A stretch of DNA of 64,000 bases from Gamsiella multidivaricata (lineage: Eukaryota > Mortierellomycota > Mortierellomycetes > Mortierellales > Mortierellaceae): assembly GCF_025024155.1 (NCBI RefSeq), contig NW_026251722.1, forward strand, positions 1-64,000. Direction: 5' to 3'. The notes under the pieces are model-generated. The model saw nothing but the letters and a program-made list of their open reading frames with translations. It was not told the DNA's origin and made no database searches. The translations under genes were made by a program, and so were the position numbers. Positions 1 through 12,476 of this stretch are shown one piece after another (position 1 is the stretch's first letter; each line of letters starts with the position of its first letter).

Positions 1-668
1 TTACCCGCGCACTTACGTTACCCGTTTCATGCAGACATGCCAGGAACAAACAACAACATCAACCGCGAAAGATGAGATGAGATGCTGAATTCTATTTTTC
101 TTTCGTTCTGCTAGTGGACTGAAGAGACACATGGTTCGGTCTCTTTGTCTGCACTTTAGTGGGAAACACTGACAGGAAGCATGGAGAAAGAAATCATCGC
201 GAACGCGGAAACCCCCTCTTCTCTACCCTCAATCATGCATTTGTGCGGACCAAATCAACGGCGACAAAGGCAAAGACGAAGAAAAACGAGATATCATGCC
301 ATGACAGCATGCAACTTGTCCCAAAGAGACAAAGAGGGAAGACGCTTAGGACACACACAAAAGGACCCTCATGCATGCATGCTTTGCTACACGCCCTTTC
401 GTTCCGTCGTCATTTTCTTTTTTTTTGTCTGCTCCCACATGAAAATAATGCACGTGCGAAAAGTACCCACTCTCGCCCGTATTCACTTCCCTCTCCGCCT
501 GTGCAAACAAAGCATGTGGAACTCATGGACCAAGCAGGCAAACAAACCTTCTTCCCAGTGTTGCATGTCGCATGTTGTCGGATTTGCTGGCCCATGCTCA
601 CTTTCATTTTCACACACGCGTTCGGAGCACACACTTCTTCATATGTAAACGCGCCTATATTTATTAAA
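1..668. other. intergenic, 3' flank of the helicase gene
   Basis: I see no gene here. The stretch lies downstream of the minus-strand helicase stop codon at 669-671. Overlapping open frames on both strands (about 159-698) have low-complexity, codon-unlike content and no recognisable motif. The DNA is C/T-rich and A-rich in patches, as in the other UTRs of this window. Confidence 0.5.
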
Positions 669-3600
669 TCAAAGCATATCCAAATCACCGACTTCTAGGC
701 ACGAGAGATCGCCGTCCTCATCGTCGTCTTGCTGAAACACTCCCGCCTTCCGATCGGTCGTTGATTCGCGTGTCATGCCGAGAGAGCCAACCATCCCGGA
801 ACCCACTAATTGCGACCATCCACCAACATCTAGATCCTCTATCCGTTGAGATTCATACGCGGCAGAAAACCGTTTCTGTCCATCCTGTGACCCATCAGTA
901 TGCTGTGACTGAAGGCCTTCATTGAACTTGGGCTGCGTCGATCGCTCAACCGAGTTTTCAAACAAGGCGGATTTCGGAGCTTCGTTGACCTCCTCTTCCT
1001 CTTCACCCATCTCCCATACAACCTCCTCTTCGTCTTCAGTAGGTCCCTCAGTTGAATGCATGGGCTCATCCTTGACAGGCTTCCGTCCCAGTTGCTGCTC
1101 CTCTTCAACCAAAGAGCGTTTCGACGAGAGATCAACTCTGGGAGTATCAGTCTGCCGAGGCACATTTTCCTGCGATGAATGACGACTCGGCTCTTGCTGC
1201 GCGGGAATAAAGTCCAACCGACGAGAGTTTGCATATCGAGCCCTTGCAATCGCGCTAGCAGTGTTGCTGTGCGGTGCGACACGCGCGAAGTCCCTCCTGG
1301 TTCCTGGGCTGGACGAGTCAGTTACGTGCCCCAGTGCAGCTTCCGTAGAATCAATAGCCTGACCCATTACCTCAGAATGACTATAAGCGTTAGAGAAATT
1401 GACTACTTCACCATAATACTTTCGCGCAGAACTGCTGTTCGAACGGCTGGCATAGTGCGTTCGACTCTCCGGGACAATTTCGGACGCGTCATCACTCTCT
1501 TCATCGTTCTCCTCGTCTGCTTCGTAGAGCATGTATGTTCGACGAGCTGCAGGCTGAACAGCAGGTTCCGAAGCTGACTCGCTGTCATGGTCGTGCGCAG
1601 CATAGTCGGGCTCGTCATAATCATAATCCGAGGCATCTTTGTCTGTATGACCATCCTCATGGTCATCTTCATCCTCGGATTCAAGTAGATGCGGCGGCTC
1701 GATGTCGACTTGCCGTACGAGCGGTTTAAGAGCTCTCAGTCGCGGCATAAATTGATCGCCGCTCATGAAGCCGTCTGCAAATTCTGCAGATCAAATATAA
1801 GTCATACCAATAATTAGCATTTGGGCTGCATTTTCTGCGATGGCTTTAAACAGCCTTGCAAACGTTGACATACTGCTGCAATGGTCTTTGATAATGGGGC
1901 CCCAAATGCTGTTTGAACTCAGCAACCGGGAGTTTCCGACGATAAAGAGATGGCTAAATATGATAAAAAAGCAAGAAGTTACTAAATGGGCACTTTCAAG
2001 GGAACTCATGGGAATCATCATATTCCATATCGACGACTAACCGTTTGCTACGCGTCAGCGCAACATTAACACGCTGGCGGTTGTCGATGAATCCGATCGA
2101 ATCTGTTCTCACTGTTGATACAATGATAACATCCTTTTCAGATCCTTGAAATGCGTCAACAGTCGAGATCTGGACGCCGCCTTTCATTCCAGAGCCTTTC
2201 AGCTGTTCGCCCAACTCTGCCTGAATGGCGTCTGCCTGAGATTTGTCTACACATATCGAAAAATATCAATACATTTCTTTGACATACTCGCTACAGCGCC
2301 TATGGCAATCAAGTTTTGTTACTTACACAGCGAGATAACGCCAATATCGCTCTCCGGGATATTTAGGTCCAGAAGCTTCTTAATAACTGTGACGACCAGC
2401 TTGATCTCTGCTGCATTGGTATACGACTTCGTCCGCGTATTCAGGATCTCTTGACCAGCATTATCTACAAATGTCAGCGTAGGGAGGCCCTCTATCAAAG
2501 GTGCACGCTCATCAGGATTTGGCCCAGTCCGCAAAACATTGGAGTAGAACAACGCGTTACTGATCTCTGCTATTCGATGATGACAACGATACTGAGTTCG
2601 AAGCATGACCGGCTAAATATTTGGAGAATAGTCATTAGTCAGCGAGGATTCGATGCAAGCAACCAGTTCTACCAACATCTCGACAGATTCAGTGCCGGTA
2701 CCTTTAGGCCCATCTATCAATAATCATGAAACCGAAGCATGAAAAGTTTAGAATTAAGCAGAAGTAAAGCTATCAGAAGTGCATCGGCATCTCCTATAGT
2801 AGATTGCAGGGCTGTACCTCCACAGACCGGTCAAAAAGGGTTCGCGAAAGACCCTTGCCAGCATTGCATTTGTCTTCGCTGGTGCTTATTGGCGGCGAAA
2901 GCTGGAGCGGATCGCCCACCATAATTAACTTCTCAGCAGCAGCTCGGCATATGGGTATCAACGACATTGCTTCTAGCAATTGACTAGAAGTACAGAGTCA
3001 GGGACTGATCCCTTGAACGAAACCTGTCTTTCACGCAATTCCTCGCTCGTTTGGCATACCTCGCTTCATCCAGGATCACGATCGGAAATGATATATTATC
3101 CAAAACTTCGAATGTTGAAGCAATGCAGGTCGCTCCTAAAGTGTAAAGCAGTGTCAGAGATCCTATCATTTCGACCATATTCGAGCAAGCATAGTAAACA
3201 GTTTCGAAGGACCATTTACCGACAACATTGGCGCCCTCGACAATACCACGGTTTTCCTGCTTCTGAAACTTCCTCATTGCCTCCCTGACATACTGACGCT
3301 CTTTAATAGACAAGCTGTCGTCGTCAAGAATCGACTGAAGCTCTTTGATTTCTACAAATGACACAAAAAGGATATGTAAGAAATGCAGTTAATGGTATAG
3401 TCGTATAGTAAACATTCCAATGTCATCGTGGACATTATTCGGGAACATACCTTCAGCTTGTCGATTACTTGTGGATTGTGCAGTGTACGGAAGCACTCTT
3501 CTTGCGACCTTTTTTAGGCTGCCGACGCGTACAAACTTATCATAGTTCAGGTCAAGCAGAGCCTAAAATGCACATAAACGTTAGTTATGCTGTTTCAAAT

Positions 3601-6455
3601 GACAACCCATTCTTGTTATAGCAATCGCACAATAGAAGGTACCGTCAAAATCCTATCCACTGCCACGTTCTATACCGCAAAGAAATATGACGTTTAACAC
3701 CTGTGCTTTCTATCCTCAGATCGGTTATCAAGCTGAAAATTGGCTGCTACGTACTGTCATGGATGCGACCAAGAATCGACAAGATCTCTCTTCCCTTGGA
3801 AGAGGACGAGCTTTGTTGATGATATTATCGATAAAGACAATCAACACCGCAATAAGGAAACTATTAGTGCAAGGGGGATAAAGCTGTAAGACGAGAGTTC
3901 ATGCATCACGAACAGCGCCTCAGAACGCGATGCTCCCTGCTTGCCTTTTTCCAGCACCGAAAACACCTAATAGTCAACAAACAGAATACAAATCAGGATT
4001 ACACGGAAAAGTATCCCCGAACTGTACAGGCAATGGAGACACTGTATACATACCATGGACCAGAAGAACTGACGATGAATCTGAAGACTTTTGCACCCAA
4101 CCAGGAGCCCGGATCACAGCCTGCGCAAAATTTCGAAGGACAGTAGCCTGTTCCTCATTCAATCGATACTGAGCAATAGCCTCACGGATCTCCAATTCCA
4201 CTTCAATGCCGTCCTCATCTGTCAATACAATGCATCCCGATTTCTCGGGAATACGTGAAGGCGCTTTGAAAATTGATGCCTTGGACGCCTTAACGAGCTC
4301 TGGAGGCACATAGTTCAACAGGGCCGGAAGTAAAGGCGTGCGGGTCAAATTTTCTGACAAGTTATCTATGTCAAACGTAAACGCGGTGGTTTAGTATTGC
4401 TTCAGAAGAGTATGCGCGAAGAGATACTAGATACCTACCTAGCATCATAAACTCGGACATGGCGTTGAAAAGCCGTATAGCGCACACTTGGTTTCCATTC
4501 GCGAGTATGTTCCTGGCCGCATTCGAATCTTTTTGGGACAGGCAAAGCAACTAATACATGTAACATTGAGTAATCGATATAGATTATTGGATTGATAGTG
4601 GACCAGTGGCTTCGGAAGGAATTCTTACCTCGACATCACTCCCAGATGGCCCATAGAATATCGAGCGTGCAAAAAAAGTCGATGCTGTGTCGAACCGAAG
4701 CGTGGTGGAGACCACCCACAAGTCGTCTTTGGAGTATCTATTACACGAAAATAAGCCCAGAAAATGTTTGAATAGATTTCATTACTGTATTTGACGATAA
4801 ACTAACAACATGCTCAGCGTACTTTGAGTGATGCTCTTTGTTGGTAACAGATAAAGTAGCCCCCTGTTGTGTTGCGGGCTGGACGAGCGCAACGCTTGCT
4901 CCCGGAGGATCTGCTCCCTTGAACGATCTTTCACTGTACACAGGAAATCCAGGATAGGCATCGCCTCGTCTCCGCAGTGTCGACCCAGAGTGCATATGTA
5001 TTCCGCGGCTCCTGTACTGTGCATCCAATGACTCTCCTTCGCTCATGTTGGCATTCGTCTTCATGCTCCACATAGCAATAGCGCTCTCGATCACCACAAG
5101 CTGTAGATGCTCGTATATCAGAAAAGACATGCCATCCTTGTACTGGTTGGTGGACATAAATCGAGCTCCAAGCGCCAGTGAACGACGAAGTAATTGATTT
5201 GAGTTTTTCCCAGTAAAATTGGTGCAGCGAGCGGCATTTGGAAACTCGAGCTGTGTGCTAGGTGGCCGATGTGGTGATCCCATAGTTAGTTGGATAGACG
5301 AGCTTATGGCATTCGGAACTCTCGATAGTCCCACTTTCCGCCTTTTCGGAGCAGGCCTCGCTGTAGTCGTAGCGGTTGCTAGTGTTGCTGTTGTATTCGT
5401 AGTCGTAATTCTCGCACTAGATACTGCTTTCGAAAGAGCATTATCCGTTTCAGTTACTGTATGTCTCAACTCCTCCTCCTCATCCATAGTGCTGGGAAAT
5501 GCTTCCTGAATCTCTTGATAGTCGATTGACTCCCAATCCCCGCCACTTGATGACCAAGATGAGGCTGTCGGAGGTGCTGTATTTGTAAATGGTGACCGCC
5601 ATTTCTTTCGCTTCGTTTCTTGTGGTATAGTGACCAAAGAAACACTTTCCCCGTCGTTTCCTTGCTGCAACGTGGTCTGATTGACCAACTCAGATGAAGA
5701 AGATGCCGAACCATTGGCCGGATGTTTGGCGTTATTCGAAGGCGAGGACAATGCAGTGGATCTCATGGTCGATACTGCTGACGAAGTCGCCATGATGGAA
5801 GTCTTTGTTGCTACTGATCTATGTAGCGGCGCTGGAGTCCTACGCACGAGCGTTGCTGGAGCTGGAGTTGGAGTTGAGTGCGATATCTGCCGCTGATCTC
5901 CAGAATTAGTGGCGTAGGCTACTGTCAAGTCCTCCACAGTTACTAGATGCTTGTCCATATCCATATCATCGCCAACAGCAATTGCGACTCCGCGGCGGAA
6001 TGTGCTGTCATTTGAGAGTGCGACCTGCGGGTTAGAGTCAAGTGTTCCAGGCTACATTGCTATCCAATGGACCCATCGATCACGCATACCCCCATGTACC
6101 TGTCAAGGACGCCGAACTTGGTGTCATACAGAACCACCTGTGTAAAAGAGCTTGATTACTAAGCTTTCAGAGCTTTCAATGCGATAGTTCAATTCCCTGG
6201 ATACAATTGCCTCCAATTTACCTTGGAATTGTTGTGGAAGTGTCGAAGGTGGCCTAGTGAGATTCATTCCGTGATTCGACTGATTAGTCCTTTGATCCAT
6301 TTGAGCAGAAGCTGGTGGAGCACATCGAAACTGTGCGCTGTATCGCCTCATATGTCTTCTGATCTCGTTTATATCCATGTACCATCGTGCCAAGTCTTGG
6401 CTTTTTTCAACTTCTGACTCGTGTAGAGGCAGGTAAATTCCGAGTATGGGTTCAT
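669..6455 (-). CDS. ZGRF1: ZGRF1-like DNA helicase (DUF2439 + SF1B helicase)
   Basis: Multi-exon gene of roughly 1,400 residues, read from the ATG at 6455. Exon 1 (6455-6383), exon 2 (6253-6222) and exon 3 (6137-6090) splice into a DUF2439 domain with the signatures FTCLYTSQKLKKAKTWHDG and VVLYDTKFGVLDR. This is the N-terminal domain of human ZGRF1, yeast Mte1 and fission yeast Dbl2. A Ser/Thr-rich linker follows. Next is a pre-helicase region (DDLWVVSTTLRFD near 4720) typical of ZGRF1, then a UPF1-like SF1B helicase. Its motifs are the Q-motif YRLNEEQATVL (about 4150), Walker A FGAGKS split by an intron (3945/3860), DEAS (about 3040-2960), GDPLQLSPP (about 2890), QYRCHHRIAE (about 2590), VDAFQGSEKD (about 2130) and RVNVALTRSKR (about 2050). 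An acidic C-terminal tail of about 365 residues ends at 669. I see no GRF zinc finger. The expected role is D-loop/R-loop unwinding in recombination and crosslink repair in the nucleus. The 5' end faces the WLM protease gene. Confidence 0.88.
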
Positions 6456-6749
6456 GCTGCTGCTTGGCTGACGGTGAGAAGCAATTACCGACATCAGAAC
6501 TTCGTTGTGTGTCTGTGCGACAGGGCAACGCGTTCGAATTGTTATGATTGGCTCCTTTTGCATTTCTAATCTGTTCAGGACTGCGACATTTGTTCGATCG
6601 TTTGCTGGGCGAAGACATAAGGGGGTCAGCTCCTCCCTACCTCTCATTCCTCAACCTCTCATTCATCCTTCCTCCTTCTTCGCCCCAACACATCTATCTA
6701 CTCTTTCGTCCATTAAACCTACCATAATACACTAATATCCAATCTCAAG
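6456..6749. promoter_or_regulatory. shared divergent promoter, helicase / WLM protease
   Basis: The 294-bp gap between the two ATGs is the only room for both promoters. It is C/T-rich on the plus strand just before the WLM gene (about 6620-6745), like other leaders in this window. I see no convincing TATA box. Confidence 0.6.
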
Positions 6750-7930
6750 ATGGCATCAATACAATATACCTATAAAGGAGCAAAATACGACCTGACTATC
6801 TCCGCATCGACTACCATTCCCGAGTTTCTGGCGGCAATTTCGGAGCAAACTCATGTGGCCGTATCAGGCCTCAAGGTCATGCACAAGGGCAAGGTCGTCA
6901 AGTCTAGCGAAGCCAATGATGCTCAGCCTCTCCTGAAGAGACATCCTGACCTGGCAACTGGAGCCAAGATCTTTGTACTTGGCACGACAGCAGAAGACAT
7001 CGCTAAGGTTCATTCAATTGACCAGCATATCACTACAAGGAAGAGCTATCGTTCGCCGCCTGCAGCAAAGGTACGAACGAGAGAAGGATTATGTCATTTC
7101 AGGATGAAATGTTTACTATGAACCAAACGCTAACATTTTTTTATTTGTGTTCATTGCTATCGTAGCGGGCGAAACCAGTGAGGAATCTTGACGATGACAA
7201 GTACACATTTGGAGACATTCAAGTACTACCGCAATTCAGCCAGCAGGACAAAGCCAGGGCAGTGCTGGAGCGACTGAAAAGGGACAAGGGTATCATTGGA
7301 ATCATGAAGCTACACAAATGGCAGGTCGGATCTCTGATTGAATTGTCACCAGCGGAGAAAACAATTCTTGGGTATAATCGAAACAAGGGAGAGCTGATTG
7401 CGTTAAGGCTGCGGACTGACGACCTGGAGGGGTTTCGACATTATGACGCTGTGCGAAAGGTGTTGCTGCACGAGCTTGCACATAATGTAAGTCTCGGAAT
7501 CCTTCTCGGGGGTGACAGCAACGTGTGGGGATGAGATCGTCCTGGAAGGAAGATGTGCTGACCGTCTACGATTCTGCTTTTCATTACTCCAATACAGGTG
7601 TGGTCCGAGCACGACGACAATTTTCACTCACTGAATCGGCAGCTAAATAAGGAGGTGCAGCAGCTGGATTGGACGGCACAAGGAGGAAACAGTGTTTCTA
7701 AAGATGTCTTTTTCAACCCATCAAATGGCCTGCAAGGATATCTTGATGATCTCGAGGACTCTGCTGTAGACCAGTCGTGGCAAGGTGGAACCTTTATCCT
7801 CGGTGGGGGCAGCAGTCGACGTGACCAGAATTTGACACTGAGTCCGCGGGAACTCGCAGCAAGGGCTGCACAACTGCGGCAGATAGAATCTGAAAAAGAC
7901 GAAGACGGCATGTGTGGGGCGGCTAAGTAG
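6750..7930 (+). CDS. ubiquitin-like + WLM domain metalloprotease (Wss1/SPRTN-like)
   Basis: Three exons (6750-7070, 7166-7486, 7598-7930) sum to 975 nt, 324 residues, exactly in frame. Residues 1-80 form a ubiquitin-like fold (VSGLKVMHKGKVVKSSE, then an LVLGT-like strand as IFVLGTTAED). A WLM domain occupies about residues 110-250. The zinc-protease motif HELAHNVWSEHD is cut by intron 2 between Asn and Val, so the active site exists only after splicing. The layout matches the Schizosaccharomyces UBL-WLM metalloprotease. Budding-yeast Wss1 has WLM without the N-terminal ubiquitin-like domain. The inferred role is cleavage of DNA-protein crosslinks or of SUMO/ubiquitin-bound substrates, often with Cdc48. 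The C-terminal tail (LSPRELAARAAQLRQIE) is a short helix. The gene is divergent from the helicase gene. Confidence 0.9.
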
Positions 7931-8128
7931 AGCAGCACCCAAAGCAGTAAAAAAGTATGATTGTTATACTCAGGCGCGTCCAAGTTCGAGTGTGGACACA
8001 AATCACGTTTTGTTTGTTTCTTTGGAAACAAAAAAGAAGCCGATGGTGGCAAGTTTTTTTTGTCTCTTGTCTCAGCGCGTTGCTATCCTTTCTCCGTACT
8101 CTATCTATAAACCCTTCATACAGCCAGC

Positions 8129-11100
8129 ATGGACCAATACGTCGACAGCCTACAGCAGACCATGCAGCAGGTCCTGTTCTCTAACGACAACAACCTGATC
8201 AAGGAGGTAGCCAAATAACGGTTGTTGGAATCTCGCATGCGGTCGAATCAGAACAACGGTGATGCTGTTCCTGAGGAAACTGATCATTCAACATGCCTTT
8301 TGGAAATGAATGCCCACCACATAGGCGACCAAGGCTCTGAACACCCAATACTTTACCGACGCCAACTGCGTCCCTGCCCTCGTTCATATTGTCGAAGTTT
8401 CGCCACAAAAGGAGGTATGCTGCCCTGCGAGCACTGAGAGGCATGAGCTCGTTACGAATCATTCTCAGGCGCGAATTTTCGCGCTAGATTTTTCTCCCTA
8501 CGGATGTGTGGACGCTTTTTTTTTGTGCTCTCATACTTACAACTGCATCAATACCTTAGATTCGTCAACTTGCCGCGGTGGAACTTCGGAAGCAGGTCGG
8601 AAACTGGTGGTCAAAGCTGGATGATGACACCAGAATCGCAGTCAAGGCACAGCTTTTGAACATAATTGTCAAAGAGCAAGAGTATGTTTCACCAAAGTGT
8701 AATCGTATGGTTGATATAGGTGCGCTTATACACGTCTATGTTCTGATCAGACATTTGAAAATGATATAGTCCGTATCCTCGCCACTCCACAGCTCGAGTT
8801 ATCGCTACCATCGGAAGAGTTGAGATCCCAATCAACACCTGGCCAGAGCTCATCACCTTTTTATTCCAGTGCTGCTCGAGTGCTACTGCAGGACATCGCG
8901 AGGTCGGGGTCTATGTCATCTACGCCATCTTTGAAGTGACGGATGCCTTTTCCGACAACTTGGGACAGCTTTTGGAGTTATTCAGTCGTACGATCGTCGA
9001 CCCAGAATCGCAGGTTGTCCGCACCACGACCGTCCAGGCTCTGGGCAAGATGGCCGACTTTATCGAGGATGATCAAAAGAACGAAATCGCAATGTTCACC
9101 GACCTTGTCCCTCAGATGGTCCATGTTCTGAAACAGTGCCTTGATAACAACGACGAAGAGTCCGCCGCCAAATGCTTCGACGTCTTCGACACCCTTTTGC
9201 TGCTCGAGATCCCTGTTCTTTCCAAGCATGTCCAGAGCCTAATCGAGTTCTTCCTAAGTGTTGGCGCCAACAAGTCGTACGAGTCCATCATGCGTGTCCA
9301 GGGGCTTTCCTTCCTCATGTGGGCAATCGTTTATAAGAAGACCAAGATCCAGCGTCTCAAGTTGGTTGGCCCCATGATCCAGGCACTGATGCCCATCGCT
9401 GCTGAGGAGGAGCCTGAAGATACAGACGAAGACTCCCCTGCGCGCCTTGCCTTCAAAGTTATCAATACTCTCGGTACAAACCTCCCTCCTCAGCAGGTGT
9501 TTCCCATCGCATCTGAGGGCATACTTACCTACATGCAGAACCCAGATCCTCTGTATCGAAAGGCCGCCATGGTCACATTAGCTGTCTTGATTGAAGGCTC
9601 CGTCGATTACATCCGCCCCAAGTTCAACGACCTTTTGCGGATTGTCTGCACTGGCCTCCAGGACCCCCAACCCGCTGTCCGTCGTGCTGCCTGTATGGCT
9701 TTGAGCTCCCTCGCAGAGGAATTCGACCAAGAGATTGCAGAAAACCATGCCACGCTGCTGCCATTGGTCTTCAATCTGATGAATGAGCCCACGCTTGAGA
9801 TCACCAAGCAGGCATGTAACGCCTTGGATGCCATCCTCGAGGGGTTAGGAGACAGCATTCTCCAGTACCTTCCAGAACTGATGCAAAAGCTCCTGCACAT
9901 GCTGGACAATGCTCAGGGCGAGACTCGCGCCATTGTTGTCGCTGCCATTGGCAGTGCAGCACACGCTTCTGGCGAGGCGTTCACCCATTACTTTACTGAG
10001 GTTATCAAGCGCTTGAGGCACTTAATGACTCTTCGCTCGAACGAGGACGAACTCATGTTGCGTGCCGTATCGACTGATGCTCTCGGTGCTATCGCAGAAG
10101 CTGTTGGCAAGGAAGCGTTCAGAGTAAGCCTCATTCCTTTCTTTCAAGCTATAGCTGTACGTCCATGAATGCAATACTAACATTACGTCTACTTCAATGC
10201 TACAGCCGTACCTGAACGATCTCATGAACTTGGCCATGGAGGGTTTGAACCTGGATAACTCTCGCCTTCGCGAATGTGGCTATTACTTCTTTGCAGGAAT
10301 CGCCCAAGTGTTTGAGGACGAATTCTCTCCCTATCTGGGTGCTATCGTCCCACAGCTTATCCGCTCCTGTCAACTGGATGAGAACAATACTCGCGTGGAG
10401 AACGAGACCGAGGATCTAGACGACGTGGATGCAGATGAAACTGAGGAGGATCTCAACTATGTTTTCAAGTCTGCGATCGCTGACGAAAAGGAAGTTGCTG
10501 CGGATACCATTGGCGAGCTCTTCCAGCACACTCGCTCTGCTTTCTTGCCCTATGTGGAGTCGACTGTCAAGGAGTTAGTCGAGCTGTCTGCACATATGGC
10601 AGATGGAGTGCGCAAGGCGTCGTGTGCCGCATTATTCAACTTTTTGCGCACGTTCTATAAGATGTCTAACCCAGAAGAGTGGAGGGCTGGTCTTCCTGTT
10701 GCGGTTCCCCTCAACAACAATGTGGTGCAGTTGAACTCTTTGGTATTGCCTGCAATTCTTAATATGTGGACAGACGAAGATGAAAAGTAAGTGTGTTTTC
10801 TCACATCTGCTGTGTGTTATGAACTATACAAATGAGATATTTCTTGCGCTCCAGTATTAATAGTTCATTGGCGGGTTTCCTCATAGGATGGTTGTTGTCC
10901 AAATCTGTCAGGAGATGGTCGAGACTGTCAGACTTTGCGGCCCCGGAATTGTTGCCGAAAGTAAGTATTATATGCCTTCGAGGATGGCGCTTTGTCATAC
11001 TCGGTCTCTTTGGCAACAACATCTCATCACTTTTCATCATTTTCTATTGTGTAGAGATCGATGCGATCGCCGAACATTTGAACCTGATCTTCGAAAAGAA

Positions 11101-11991
11101 GGCCTATTGTCAGCAGGAGCTCGCTGACGACGAAGGATTGTTAGATGAGGATGAGCAGGCAGAATTTGATGCCCTGCTGATCTCTGCTGCGTCTGATTTA
11201 GTCGGTGCCTTGGCTGCCGTCCTGGGCTCCAGCTTTATCCCATATGCCAAGGTCTTCATCCCCCACATCGCCAAGTACTACAAAAAGTCGAAGCCAAGCA
11301 CTGAGCGCTCGATGTCGATCGGCTGCTTGGGTGAGATTGCCAATGGTATGGGCAATGGCATTACCGAGTTCTCGGAGCAGCTCTTCCCTTTATTTGTGAA
11401 GAGCCTCAGCGATGAGGAGGAAGAAGTCCGCAGTAATGCGGCCTTTGCGATCGGCGCTCTTTGCCAAAACACCACCGTCGACATGTCTTCGTACGTATCT
11501 TCTCATATTAGGAAGCGTTTGGTGTTCCTGTGTTAGATACTGATTGGTAGCTGGCTTTATTTGCTTTTTAATATCAATCTAGGCAATATCCTGGTCTCTT
11601 GACGGCGTTGTACCCGTTGTTCCAAGGCCAATCTCTGCCAAATGTCACGGACAATGCCTGCGGCGCCGTTGCTCGAATGATCATGAAGCACCCGGATGCA
11701 GTTCCTTTGGATCAGGTCCTGCCTGTTTTTGTGCAGGCGCTGCCCTTGAAGTGCGACTTTGAGGAGAATGAGCCCGTGTACAAGCTGCTGTTTTCATTGA
11801 TCCGCAGCCAGAACGCGTGGGTTGGCAACCACATGGCTCGGTTGTTGGCGATCTTTACCGAGGTCCTATCAAAGGAGGACGAGCTTAAGCCGCATACGCG
11901 TCAAGAGATGATTGAGACCATCAAGGGTTTGAACCAGCAGTTCCCCGCACTGAATATTGCGGCTTCGCCCCTGGGCCACTACCTTTCGTAG
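8129..11991 (+). CDS. KAP123: karyopherin beta, importin-4 / Kap123 type
   Basis: Eight exons (8129-8206, 8325-8414, 8560-8681, 8770-10123, 10206-10786, 10887-10960, 11055-11490, 11583-11991) give 3,144 nt and 1,047 residues with no frame break, close to the usual length of about 1,100. The protein is all HEAT-type helices. Family landmarks include LIKEATKALNTQYFTDAN and RHSTARVIATIGRVEIP near the N-terminus, AIVVAAIGSAAHASGEAF mid-protein, and an acidic loop (ETEDLDDVDADETEEDL, about residue 640). It imports ribosomal proteins and histones H3/H4 into the nucleus with Ran-GTP. The start follows a short leader and matches the Kap123 N-terminus (MDQYV against MDQQF). Importin-5/Pse1 is the nearest alternative, but the N-terminal repeats fit Kap123 better. 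Confidence 0.92.
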
Positions 11992-12476
11992 ACGTGACAA
12001 CGTTTACCATACGTTCTATGAATACAATATCAACAACAGCAACGGACACAACCACAAATTCAGCACAAAGAAGAACCATTCACATTCATACATATATCCT
12101 CAATAAAAGCATGCCTTTTCAAATTTATTGTTATGGATAATAGTCGTAATAATAAAACTTGAAAAGGGGAATGACGACTTGAGGGTTTAAATGCTGCTTG
12201 GAATGCATGCCTGGCCATGACCATGGCCATGGCCGTCCGGCATGTCACGCGTCACAAGCCCATAGAAGAGTACAAATGAATGGCTCTTTTTCTCCTCCTC
12301 TTTTTCTTTCCTTCTTTTCTCTCTTTTCACTTGACTCTCTAAATACTAGACACGCAGGATTTAAGGAATACCAAAACATAGTCCCTACACTGTGCATATC
12401 GAACCTCCAAGGAGTTCAATTTCAGGATCGACCAAATACAACAGCCGGACAGCCCAGGGAGCAGGAATAAAGAGCG
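11992..12476. other. intergenic: KAP123 3' UTR and promoter of the phosphatase gene
   Basis: No gene is visible. AATAAA-like signals (for example at about 12099 and 12152) sit just after the Kap123 stop codon. A C/T-rich block near 12290-12340 precedes the candidate start of the phosphatase gene. Confidence 0.5.

Noticed and set aside
159..698. Open plus-strand frames of 155-179 codons near the left edge
   Set aside because: Low-complexity content, overlapping alternatives in three frames, no motif, no splice context, and partial overlap with the helicase stop region.
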